DNA of 64,000 nucleotides from Pomphorhynchus laevis (taxonomy: Eukaryota > Acanthocephala > Palaeacanthocephala > Echinorhynchida > Pomphorhynchidae): positions 62,001 to 126,000 of the forward strand of contig WNNJ02002694.1 of the NCBI GenBank assembly GCA_012934845.2, read 5' to 3'. How positions within the stretch are numbered: the stretch's first letter is position 1; each line of letters starts with the position of its first letter. The translations under genes and the position numbers were made by a program. This document shows positions 46,761 through 57,159 of this stretch, piece after piece. The notes under the pieces are model-generated. The model saw nothing but the letters and a program-made list of their open reading frames with translations, made no database searches and was not told the origin of the DNA.

Positions 46761-46989
46761 TAATTATTTTTTAAATTATTTTTTAAATTATCGTAGTTCG
46801 TCCACTTCTGGCTTAAATGATTAGTACCGAAATTCACGCGGAATTGTCTCACTTTCTCTTGACAACATTCATAAAAGAAATTAGCCGATACAAATGAGAT
46901 CTGCGTAGGCATTTGTAAGTGTTTTTGATAATGATTCTATTTGGTGAAGCAGTAGTTATGTTTTAGTACTCAATAGGATTACTAGCGTT

Positions 46990-47135
46990 TTTCTAGTTCC
47001 CTATACACAGACTCCTGTCTGTGCCGTCTACCAGTCCACCTCTGCATCCAGTAGTGGGAGAGATCTGGCACTGATGAGTCATTGTGATGGCGAAACGGTC
47101 CTTGTTACTGTTATCGTTGCTCTTCTGCGTCTGGC
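46990..47135 (+). repeat. Single hammerhead-like unit (18.2-kb family)
   Basis: Nearly the same as the right arm of 18211-18413, ending in GCTCTTCTGCGTCTGGCTTA. Core at 47071-47100: CTGATGA, stem II GTCAT/ATGGC with a TGTG loop, GAAA, CGGTC. Both core strands are canonical; stem I is weak. Confidence 0.5.
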
Positions 47136-47746
47136 TTATTTATCGAACTAATATAATTTTAATTATTTAATTATTCATGAATTAATTCTTATGGTAAATT
47201 GTATACATTGACCTTTTTTTAATTATTTTAAATGAAAAGCGCAATTCAAAAAAATAGTCTCAATATTTAATTAATTCATTGTAATTTACTGTTCATTCGG
47301 TTATCAGGACAGAATGACATATTAGAGTGACATTTTGAAAAAACAAACCGTACTCGCCTACAACGTATCATATAAAAAGCAAAACACAATTAACAAATTA
47401 GGATGAATTCACTATTGTGGACGTTTAAGTGAATGCATAGCAACTTAGAAATATACATAAATTTGTTTTTGAGAATAAGGATGATCATCGCATCCACAAT
47501 TTCATCAAAAACGTAATGAATCTGTCAACAATAATATCAACTGGTAAATGCTTTATTGCGTTATTATTGAATATTGGTTATTCTAACCGTATGATATATC
47601 ATAATCGAAGGAAATATTTAACGCTAATAGTTAAACAATCCATCACCAATTGGATTGTGCCTGCATTTACCGTTTGGGCTAATTGATCAACCAAATTTTT
47701 ATCGATGCAGATTTCCGTTCAAAAATCAAATTGATTAATATTTTGA

Positions 47747-48526
47747 ATGCCCCGTCGAAAACAGCGACGAAATCGATCCGTAAATAAAAATAGACAGGAT
47801 TCAACGTTAATCCAGTTATTGCTTACTGGACTTCTATGTGTCATCATAGCGGAAACCAATTTTCAATTAGTATTAAACAATGGAATGATATGGTATTTGT
47901 CTTGCTTCATCAGTGTATATTTAAACAAAAGGCAAGAACCAAAATCAGTACGATTTCTATTTCTAATACAAATCGTACATTTGGTACTCTGCTCCGTGTG
48001 CGTTTTCGGACAAAACGTGCTGTTTTACTTGATGTTCAACGACGAAATTGATATCAGCATTTATCAGTGTTTATTTTTAATATTTTGTACGTTCGCAATC
48101 AATCCAAAATTAGTAGACAAAATATTCAGTCATGCCAAGATAGTTCATTTCATAATATTATACGAATACAGTTTAGAGTTCGCTTATAATTTAAACTCTG
48201 TTTTAAATAAGCATTGGTCGTCATCGTCCAGAGACTCGTTAAAGGAATATGCAGTTCTGTTTATCACATCAAACCTATTGATTATTGCAAGCGAAATACA
48301 AAAAGCATTATACGCAGTGAAAAACGAAAATACTGAATGGATCTCGATAACGATCAATTCGTGTGTATATGGAACGGCAATTATATCAAAAGTTGTTATA
48401 CATAAGTGGATTCAGAAATATGCATACCTGTGGCCAACACTCAATAACATAATATTCACAGTCTTTACGGGCTACGAATTGTGGTATATTAACGTTAAGA
48501 ACAATAAAAAAATAAAAGCTATTTAG
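47747..48526 (+). CDS. Multi-pass membrane protein, divergent TRIC (TMEM38)-like
   Basis: An intact 259-codon single-exon frame with ATG after TATTTTGA and a stop at TAG; an AATAAA lies about 200 nt downstream (near 48724). The N terminus is very basic (MPRRKQRRNR). Seven or eight hydrophobic segments lie at about 21-40, 46-60, 68-96, 104-119, 131-149, 168-190, 199-218 and 228-250. The layout parallels TRIC intracellular cation channels of the ER. An FISVYL...EP block is followed by a segment ending VFGQN. A short loop leads to TEWISITINSCVYG, which resembles the TRIC NEILHMSF...SLYG block. The TRIC Lys-Glu-Val pore motif is not seen (ILYEYSLEF at that place), so channel function is uncertain. 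The TRIC call is by eye; only the membrane topology is secure. Confidence 0.6.
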   Translation: MPRRKQRRNRSVNKNRQDSTLIQLLLTGLLCVIIAETNFQLVLNNGMIWYLSCFISVYLNKRQEPKSVRFLFLIQIVHLVLCSVCVFGQNVLFYLMFNDEIDISIYQCLFLIFCTFAINPKLVDKIFSHAKIVHFIILYEYSLEFAYNLNSVLNKHWSSSSRDSLKEYAVLFITSNLLIIASEIQKALYAVKNENTEWISITINSCVYGTAIISKVVIHKWIQKYAYLWPTLNNIIFTVFTGYELWYINVKNNKKIKAI

Positions 48527-48539
48527 GAAAATAGGTAGA

Positions 48540-49700
48540 GCTTTTACACAATTGAACTTTCACGTATTCTTTCAATACATATGATCAGCGATGTTTTTCA
48601 CAAGACAATGCTAATCAAATTAGAGAATTACTTCATTGTAATTTGCTAAGTGCTTTTACTCGTCTCGATTTTTTTCGTTGTCTACAACTTGTGTACTGAT
48701 TTCTGATTTTCAGTTCTTTCAGAATAAATTTATAAACAATTAAATCGAGTAAAAGTATTCAATTCAGTGATTTGAATTTAGTAAATGAAATAGTATTCCG
48801 TCTTGTTCCTAAATTTAGTTCCTAATTAATCGTTTTAATTGTAAATATCTTGATCTTAGAAACAATTTATATAACGCGTTATTTTTATGAACCGATTTAT
48901 AGATAATATCTCATCTATAATAAGTGTAATGTAATTATTATTTAATTATATGTCATACTTACATTATTTAGTAGGCGAAACAAAAATGAAAATATGTCAT
49001 TTTTTAAAATAAATCAGATAACCTTATAAATTTGATAACTTATCTGAAGCTACATATTTTGTACGATAAATAAATTTAATAATATAACTTTGATTAAATC
49101 TAAATTTAAATATAATTAATCAGGTTCGATTTTACATATTAATATGAATTTTATATGAATATGTAATATTAAGACTTTAAGTATTTATTAAATTAAAAAA
49201 ACAGTACATTCAACTTGATGTGTAGCACATATCAAATCAAATATTAATATTACACATTAAAACATTAAGAAATTATTAAATAAAAAATCAGTACATTTAA
49301 CTTGATGTGTAACAAATATCAAATCTTCAGCTCAATGCGCTCTTCTGCTTACACAGCCAATTATAGGAAGCATGTTTTTACTCTCAGCATAAGCGGTTTT
49401 AGCAATGAACATTTAAATGACAATGAAATAACAACAATAAAATTCATTTACATTGATTAATAGAAAAAATAATAAATTAAAAAATAGAATTGACATGGAA
49501 AACACAAAATTACTTAATTTGTACAACCTATACATATTAGAAAAAATATTCGATTTCTTATTTTTTACATTAAAAAATTTTACATATCTTTTTACATATA
49601 TTTACATATCCTTACATAAATTTTACATATCTTCCGGTGTCCTGGAAGAGCAACAGAAAATTGAGTATAGCGTCCTGCTTTGGGAAATATGTAGTGAATG
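48540..49700. other. Int. region downstream of the membrane protein gene
   Basis: AT-rich, with one duplicated block: TTAAATAAAAAATCAGTACATT...CTTGATGTGTA... at about 49190-49240 recurs at 49275-49320. The short frame at 49453-49701 shows no family features. Confidence 0.5.
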
Positions 49701-49749
49701 AAATTACTTTACGTTGGGTTTAACGGCAACCCCAACTTAGATAGACATT

Positions 49750-50345
49750 TAGCAATCCCATTCAGCAATACTCCAATTTGTTTTCGAATCTATTATCAGA
49801 AAAGGAGTATTTTAAACACCAGTGATATATCATCAGCGTAGATAATACTACTAGTGTTCCTATCTAATAGTCTACCCAAGACTCCACTTGTCGTAATCAT
49901 GTATAAGATTAGCGACAAAGAAGACCCTTTGTCAGCTTTTAAAATAGACCACTGTTGTTTTCAATATAAAAGTGTCTGCTCTCTGAAATTCCTCTTACTC
50001 GACGCTGAATGTTCAGTGAGCATCAATTTTTTTCAATGTCTAAATTACTGAGTCGAGTATTTGGTTGTTAAAAGCTGCAGAGAAGTCTAAAGAATCCAGC
50101 AGCGGCAACCGTGTATTCTTTGTGAGAAACCCCTGTAAGGCCCTGACTGCTTCTACAGTTATCTAAAACTACGAAACTCGTGAATGTGGTCATCCATCAA
50201 TTCCTGAGATTCGTAGTGGCAAGCCAGCTATATTGAAAAAGCCTTTTCATAGATTATCACCATATTATTGAATATAGTGATTGGTATCGTGTTCATAGTC
50301 GTTAATACTCATTGACCCTGCATCGATTAAACTCATCAAAATCAC
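49750..50345 (-). mobile_element. LINE reverse transcriptase fragment
   Basis: Minus-strand translation in shifting frames shows the LINE RT order: a MVIIYEKAF-like fingers block, LDSLDFSAAFNNQILDSV (motif A), KGSSLSLILYMI (motif B) and IIYADDISLVF (motif C). This is a broken copy of a Jockey/CR1-type element. Confidence 0.65.
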
Positions 50346-50589
50346 AATTAAAATATTTTCTACGACTTCTCTACTATATCCACACAAAAGCGTAAATGTC
50401 GCTGATCATTAAATGGAATAGCATATTTATTGATAGAATTTGTCGGCTTTTGGATGTGATCTATTACTAGACTGTTGACAGTCGGCAAAAACGATTTGTT
50501 GTTGCATATGTATACAAAAAATAGATTTCAATTACTTTATATATTAGTAGTTAAAAACTTAATTTTTCATGGCATCAATTAATTAGCCA

Positions 50590-50945
50590 ACATGTCCAGT
50601 TTCGTTTGATTCTCCTGACCCATCGTGTACTACATCGCAATTCCCCTCCATACTTACATCTTCTATATCTCGGTGAATCTAGTTATGCTTCTTTATCCTT
50701 AAGATCATCTCATTCCCTTATCTTCTACACTTCAAATTATTCGAGAAATTACCGACTCCGTTCCTTTCCTGTTGCTGATCCTCTTGCTTTGAATTTGCTC
50801 CCTTCGTACATCCGCTTGACTTCCTTGTTCAAAATTCGTTTGCAGGATTATTTTTTATCAGTTTGATCATTTTTTGTCATTTTTAGTGGGCTTGTAAACC
50901 CGCGGTTGTCACGCATTGAAACTTAAAATAAATTTCGCCTTTTTA
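50590..50945 (+). mobile_element. LINE C-terminal tail and 3' end (CR1/L2-like)
   Basis: The 86-residue frame 50606-50866 reads LLTHRVLHRNSPPYL, then RNYRLRSFPVADPLALNLLP and SLFKIRLQDYFL. This matches the C-terminal pattern of CR1/L2-type LINEs (Y.ALHG.AP.YL...R.FS.AAP..WN.LP...FK..L...). A short GC-richer tail with GTAAACCCGCGGTTG follows and may be the 3'UTR. Confidence 0.65.
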
Positions 50946-51187
50946 ATTTATTTAAATTAATTTAAATTAAACTCGTGAAATTAAATATATATGCTTGAAC
51001 ATGGGAATTACATCTTATATTGATGGGATTTAACACTATATCCCTTCAAGACCTTTTTCATTTACATTGGTTATAAGATGTCTTTTCTAAACTTTGGATC
51101 TAAGGATTTATCAAAATAAGTTAAACAATAAGGTTAATAAATTTAAAAATCAAATTAATTTTTAAAAATCATTATAAATTATTCGCG

Positions 51188-51943
51188 CTATTTATTTAAA
51201 GTCCAAAGTAGAAAACAAAATACGTGTAGGATGATAAAATAAATAAAAATTAGAAGATTTAAACGTCTCGGAGCTCTAAGTTTAATGAGAATATCCATCA
51301 GTATATTTTTTAAAATCATGGAAATGCTTAAATTATTGTTCTGATTTCCAAAATTACCGTTATTACCAGGATTTGTGTTATACATAAGCACATAGTGATC
51401 GACTTTTGTACGTAACTGAGTGTTTTCCAATTGTAATTTTCGTACAACGGAATCTAGATCAAGATTTACACTCGTTAACTTATCTGTTTGTTGCCGATTC
51501 TCGCGTTTTAAAGCTTCTAAATTTGAAAGTGTAGCTTTTAGTTTCGATTTCAGATCATAAATTTCGGAATTTTGGATAGCAATGTCATCGGGTGGCGGTG
51601 TTGGTACAGATTTGTCATTTTCTTGCACGAAATTATCAATTACGTTAGAATTTGAATGTTGTTTAAAACGAGCAACTTTCTCTTTCGAATCATTAAGCTC
51701 GGATTGAACTCGAGCCATTTGAATTCGATACTGATTGATGGTTTCATTCGCACCGTAAATTTGATCGTTCAAAATACTAATTTCCGCACGCAATGAGTTT
51801 ATCACTTGATTATCAGACATTTGATTATCAGTGGCTGAAGTAGCAAAAGAGGAACTAACGTCGTTGATCTTAACAAGCGATTCTTTCGTTTGTCGGTCAA
51901 CTTTATTTAGAAAGTCTTCAGCTTGTGATAAAATCCAGGCCAT
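51188..51943 (-). CDS. Golgin-84-like tail-anchored Golgi protein, miniature
   Basis: An intact 251-codon frame. The N terminus (MAWILSQAEDFLNKVDRQTKESL) matches the start of golgin-84/GOLGA5 (AEDLLN.VDQ.A...L). Heptad-rich coiled-coil segments lie at about 43-97 and 122-184, split by a PTPPPDD linker. An Asn-rich stretch (190-205) precedes RR and a single C-terminal membrane segment at about 228-248 (LIFIYFIILHVFCFLLW). The membrane segment resembles the golgin-84 anchor (ARVFVIIYMALLHLW). Golgin-84 tethers vesicles at the Golgi rim. Typical orthologues are about 700 residues, so most of the rod is missing, yet both diagnostic ends are kept. It could also be another short TM golgin. No intron is needed. 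Confidence 0.65.
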   Translation of the reverse strand: MAWILSQAEDFLNKVDRQTKESLVKINDVSSSFATSATDNQMSDNQVINSLRAEISILNDQIYGANETINQYRIQMARVQSELNDSKEKVARFKQHSNSNVIDNFVQENDKSVPTPPPDDIAIQNSEIYDLKSKLKATLSNLEALKRENRQQTDKLTSVNLDLDSVVRKLQLENTQLRTKVDHYVLMYNTNPGNNGNFGNQNNNLSISMILKNILMDILIKLRAPRRLNLLIFIYFIILHVFCFLLWTLNK

Positions 51944-52089
51944 TATAATAAACCAGTGTGATCAATATGGTACCATATTACGATGGAGTCTTGAATGTCA
52001 TAAAATATTTATTTGTAATACAAAAATAAGACGTAAAATTATAATGACAAAAATTATATTTTTAATAATTCGATTTTTATTAATACGTA

Positions 52090-52700
52090 AATTTTAAATT
52101 GAATTAATAGAATCCTAAAATATTTTGATAAATCAAAATTATTTAAAAGTAATGTCTCTTTAAATTTAAAGGGACATCTATATTTAAACAAATAAAAGAT
52201 GTTTCTATGGGAGGTAATAGTAGCTTAATTATAGCATCATTGTTAAGCTTTATAGAATATGAATTTGTTCATAACTGTTTAAAAAATAAATCTAAATTAT
52301 ATTTCGATAATATTAATAATATAAATATTATTTCGATAATATTTATATTAGATAATATTTATATGTTTCGATACATTGATGATATAATAAGTAAAACGCA
52401 AATCAAAAAAATAAAACCATCAAGTAAATAAAAATATATGGATAAAATTGAATTACTATAATCCTTAAATATTTTAATAAATCAAAATTATTTAAAGGTA
52501 GGGACATCTATATTCAGACAAGTAAAAGGTGTTCCAATGGGAGGCAATAGTAGCCCAATTTTAGCTGACTTGTTTTTAAGCTTTATAGAATATGAATTTG
52601 TTCATAACTGTAAAAAATATATTTAAATTATATAAAGATATGAAATATGTTTCGATGCATTGATGATTAATGTGTATTTATTTCTAGCAATTTTTATTCA
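52090..52700 (+). mobile_element. Two tandem PLE RT active-site fragments, broken
   Basis: Two consecutive plus-strand copies of the same PLE segment (IELI.SLNIL..., VPMGGNSSP, FIEYEFVHNC, RYIDD), at about 52090-52430 and 52435-52700. Both are truncated at their ends. Confidence 0.7.
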
Positions 52701-52829
52701 AAAAGTAAAAAAACATTATTCTCAATTAAACAAGCGTTTTTTAAGGCAAAAAATGAGAGTGGAAAATAAAGTCGAAATTAAACCAAAATAAAGACATCTG
52801 CAACAATTTATTTTTTACCGCTTATATTT

Positions 52830-53275
52830 CGGAAGAGTATAATAAAGATTGGTCAATTCGCTTAAGACTGATAAGCAACGAACTAAACTTTATAAAAAAC
52901 AACCTTCTCTGACCTCCCTTTTCAAAATGAAACCAATATATTCGAAAGATAAAGTAGTATTTCGCATGCTTTGTAAAGATTGAAACATAGTCTACATCGA
53001 CAAAGCCAAACAAGGACTACGAAAGAAACTTGAACAGCACAAGGGTACTCTTAACAGAGGCGATGTGTCTTAAGCAATATTTAATAATTGGTTGAACAGT
53101 TTACATACGATTGATTTCGACAATACAATTGTTCTTGGATACGAGTCAAATACACATCGTTGTTTAATCAAGGAGGTGGTACACATTGAAATTGCATCAA
53201 CCATGCAAAACAATAAAAGCAATTGGCAAGTAAAATTACAACCAAATAAGAGTTTTGTTGTCCAACATACCAGTT
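52830..53275 (+). mobile_element. PLE GIY-YIG endonuclease fragment, broken
   Basis: One reading frame shows the PLE-type GIY-YIG endonuclease: KDKVVFRMLCKD, NIVYIDKAKQGLRKKLEQH (the YIG-like strand, Arg and EQH/EHK block), then IDFDNTIVLGYESNTHRCLIKEVVHIEIA, the conserved REA..I-type helix. It lies among RT fragments of a PLE family that itself ends without this domain, so it may come from a different, endonuclease-bearing PLE. Confidence 0.6.
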
Positions 53276-53334
53276 AAATTCTTCGATTTTATTCTTTATA
53301 GACTATGTCATCATTGGTCAAAGACTAGTGTTTT

Positions 53335-53365
53335 CTGAAGAGGCCAATCGCATTAGCGAAAATTC
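53335..53365 (+). ncRNA. Decayed hammerhead-like core between PLE pieces
   Basis: CTGAAGA, a loop with GGCCAATCGCATTAGC, GAAA, then ATTC, with T-run/A-run flanks. It resembles the 16003/45003 family; stem II is partly lost. Confidence 0.35.
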
Positions 53366-53459
53366 AAAAATAAAAATATTTATATTATTTTTTCTCGAAG
53401 AAAGAGGTAACTAATGATTATTCAATAAGGGAACAAATTTATCAAAATAGCCTTGTCAA

Positions 53460-54745
53460 GCAAACATAAATATGTGGATAAAATTGAATTAAGAAACTTT
53501 AAATTTCTTAAAAGAAATTTAAGTAGGAACATCTATATTTAGACAAAGGTGTTTTAATGGGAGGTTTATAGTAGCCCAATTATAACTGACTTATTTTTAA
53601 GCTTTATAGAATATGAATTTGTTCATAACTGTTTAAAAAATAAAACTAAATTATATAAAGATATCAAATATGTTTTGATATATTTATGATATATGTATTT
53701 AACTCTGACGAATGTATAAAAAATGAAGGTGTATATCTTGATATGAACATTAAATTAACATCAATTAAAACTACTTTTAATTTAATAGATACATAATTTA
53801 AACTAGGTTTCTATAAAAATACCATCAAACAGAAAATACACTATATAAATCAACAAAATATTATAAAAAATAAATTTAAAATCATTAGCGGAAAATTTTT
53901 ACGGATGGATAATAAATAATATACTTTGTATTGTTCAGGATTTTATTCGGGTCAAATTAGACGTTTACTGACTTATTTTTAAGCTTTATAGTATATGAAT
54001 TTGTTCATTACTGTTTAAAAAATAAATCTAAAATATATAAATATATGAAATATATGTTTCGATATATTGATGATATATGTGTATTTATCTCTAATAATTT
54101 TTATTCAATATTCGATCAAATTTATCCAGGTAGTGTTGTTCTTAATAAAACCAAATATTATTAAAATCTATAAATACATTAACAATATTACCAATAGAAG
54201 GTAATAGTAGCCCAATTATAGCTTACATATTTTTAAGCATTATAGAATATGAATTTGTTCATTACTGTTTAAAAATAAATCTAAATTATATAAAGATATG
54301 AAATACAGATTTCGATATATTGATGATATATGTGTATTTAACTCAAACAATTTTTATTGAATAAGCAACAAATTTATCCAGGTAGCCTAATTCTTAATAA
54401 AACCAATATTAATAATAACATCAATTAAGACTACTATTAATTTATATCGTAAAGATGACATATTTAAATTTACAAGAAACATATTTTTGAATGAGCATTT
54501 ATGCATACCATATAATATAAAATATAATACATTAAATAATGAAATTTTAAGAATTGCGAAAATATGTAGCAATATTGGTTTTAAAAATCATTTGAATAAT
54601 TTAATAGATGCGTATTTTAAACTAGGTTACTATAAAAATACCATCAAACAGAAAAACGAAAAATATAAAAATCAACACAATAATATTAAAAATAAATTTA
54701 AAATCATTAGCGGAAAATTTTTAAGGATGGATAAATAATATACTT
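53460..54745 (+). mobile_element. Chain of PLE RT fragments, broken
   Basis: At least three overlapping or tandem pieces of the same RT region lie in plus orientation (about 53460-53930, 53960-54170, 54175-54745). The last contains an 83-residue open frame with LNNEILRIAKICSNIG and LIDAYFKLGYYK, and ends like the 14.8-kb copy. Confidence 0.65.
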
Positions 54746-54774
54746 TGTATAAGAATAAGGTACAATAAATAATC

Positions 54775-54900
54775 AAATTTAATCAGAGGAAATACGTCAT
54801 TAGATTGTATTAGGCCCCGCTGATATGCTGGATCGATGAATATGGTTCAGAACTTGATAGCATAGCAGTTCTTCTTTATGAGCTTTAATCCTAATTCGTA
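54775..54900 (+). repeat. PLE 3'-flank repeat
   Basis: Follows the 3' end of the PLE RT. Its inverted counterpart is at 42780-42940 (shared block around ATTCATCGATCC / GGTCGATGAAT and the AGAACTGCTATGCTATC stretch). Confidence 0.4.
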
Positions 54901-55127
54901 TACATCGTATGCGAAATATTTTCGGTGGAAAATTTGGATGGATAAATAATACATCGCACATTGTTTATTCTAAAAATTAATTTTTAGATTAATTTAATTA
55001 ATTAATTAATTTTTAAATTATTTTTTAATCGCACATTGTTTATTAGTTCATAAAAATTAATTTTTATTTTATCATTATTTATAATTATTTTTCTTTAAAA
55101 TAAAATACGTATACTCAGTTAGTTAAT

Positions 55128-55700
55128 ATGATTTATGAAGAAATTTATAAATTTATTAAAGAACATTGTAAAATGTTCTTTTTAGAAACTCCTATAGGTA
55201 AGTGATCAGTGAGCAGCAATTTAGGACAACTAAAAATATAATTTATTCCACAATTTATTTGTAGTATAATCTTTTACAAATAAAAGCTTGAATTTTTATT
55301 TTTTAAAAAGTAAAATCAATAGAATGTAGTTGCCCAAAATTTTGGTCGATCGTATTTATTGCTGAAAAAACTGATTATCTATTTGAGACTTTATTTGCTT
55401 GAAATTTTATTTTTTTCAAATCGCGTACTTTAGATCACAAGACGCAATTTAAACGGTAAAACCAAATTTAAATATCATGAGCGATTTTTAATTGTTCTCA
55501 ATTCAATTTTATTTGCTGTGTAAGACGTATGTTGTTAGCAAATTCATAAAACTTCGTGTTATATTTCAATTAATCAAGTTTAGTAATTTAATTAATATGC
55601 TAATATTAGCAAAATAATTTTCAATGTCAAATTTACTCTTGTCAATCGACTTGGATAGTTATGCCTATTATAATGGCACTATCTTTAGCCAGAAGAATTT
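55128..55700. other. AT-rich intergenic DNA with one weak exon candidate
   Basis: 55128-55197 reads ATG plus 22 codons (MIYEEIYKFIKEHCKMFF...) up to an ATAG/GTAAGT donor-like site, but no partner exon is seen. The upstream ATACGTATACTCAGTTAG block is a dispersed repeat also present near 8940, 40457 and 42643. Confidence 0.25.
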
Positions 55701-55812
55701 GTCCTTTAAGTTATTCGTTCAATGATATTTCGAGTAATGTCTAACACTAATGATAAGTATTGTGAATATTGCATACATGAGCCGCTATTCCTCACTGGTC
55801 GATTTTACATTA

Positions 55813-56035
55813 TCCTCCTGTGGTTGTTTGAATCCTATCAGCATCACTGTACATTACAATCAGCGTGGTTGGACCTCATCAGCAGTGGGCCCACGCCTAC
55901 ATTTCGTGTTTCGGTCCTTAACACAAAATGGACCGAAACACTAAATGTAGGCATGGGCTCACTGCTGATGAGGTCCACCTACGCTGACTGTAGTGTACAG
56001 TGATGCTGATAGGATTCAAACAACCACACGAGGAC
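55813..56035. repeat. 105-bp-arm foldback with permuted hammerhead core
   Basis: Arms 55813-55918 and 55930-56035 are mirror copies with about 11 nt between. Each arm, read outward from the centre, has GGACC-GAAA (55930-55938), then CACTAAATGTA, a GC-rich stretch, and CTGATGA-GGTCC (55965-55976). GGACC and GGTCC can pair as stem II, and ACA/TGT after GAAA can pair as stem III. The core strands are therefore present in circularly permuted (type II-like) order. A clean stem I is not seen. Short open frames across it are by-products. Confidence 0.55.
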
Positions 56036-56199
56036 TAATGATAAGTAATTGATAATTGTATTTTGTACATAAACTTTCAATCATTGTCTTTGATATCTAT
56101 CCAATTTCGCTTTAGTTTTGTGTTCCCATGCTATATTCGTATGGATGGTTTCGATTGATTATTTATACCGTTATGAACAAATTATTTAAAAAAAACCGA

Positions 56200-57036
56200 A
56201 TTTTCGTTAAACTTCTGCCAACATCGTACTTCTACATTTTCGTCTTTAGCATATTCATCAACACACTTTGAAACAGATTAAGGAGATGTATTGTCTTTGC
56301 ATTTGCAGACGACATTAAAATGAGAAAGGTGATAAAGGACGTCAATGACAATCCGGATTTTCAGGATAAGTTAAATATTATACATTAATTGACCAAAGAC
56401 ACTGGAGTACTTCTAAATATTTTTGATAAGGGACATATTTTAGTCCATGAATCTATTCTGCGGAGTGTTAAAGATTTAGGTGTATTAATTCAAGATAATT
56501 TCAAAACTCAATTAAACACCTACCCCATATGCAAAATGAAGAATTATTTGTGCTATGTTGTGAAGAGCAGCGTTTTCTTTAATTTCTGGCTGTCGATCAT
56601 ATTTGTTTAGAGCCATAATAAGAATATGGCTCTAAACAAATGGTTAAGAACCATTGTAAACGCTAGGAACTTAATGATATGAAAAGAATTCTTCGAGGTT
56701 GTACGAAACTGTGCATAGAATTGATGGACTTACCATATGGTGTACGCGTGAAACGTTTAAATTTAGACCATGTAAGAAACATTGAAGACGCTTGATCTGA
56801 TACCAATATATAACATTGTGGAGAAACCATGGATTTACATTCGAGTGCCTATCGATAAATGATAAGTTAGGTCGTCGGAATAATTCATTGTTTCAAAATA
56901 TTAGATCACGGTCATTGTCCACGTAATTTCTACTTTCACATCGAGCTTTTAGTATATGGAATGAGCTTCCAGATTCTATGGTCACTGAGGCCAATCGTAA
57001 GTCGTTTAAATCGATGGTTACGCAGTGGATATAATC
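56200..57036 (+). mobile_element. LINE RT C-terminal half, decayed
   Basis: The translation shows FAFADDIKMRKVI (motif C), SVKDLGVLIQDN (the conserved VKDLGV.ID block), LPYGVRVKRLNL, and finally RAFSIWNELPDSMVTEANRKSFKSMVTQWI then a stop, which is the classic CR1-type C-terminal signature. Frames shift several times. Confidence 0.7.
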
Positions 57037-57159
57037 CAAAAAATGTCTAAACGATGTGTGGCCTATCCCTGGATTTGAATTGTCTTCGTAACATTTTTTA
57101 CTTTTGTGAGAGCTAGCAAAACAAACATTTTTGCTTAAATATCTGTAAATTAATACTAA

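Noticed and set aside
55722-56003. Two overlapping open frames on the plus strand
   Set aside because: They cover both arms of the 105-bp foldback and owe their openness to it.
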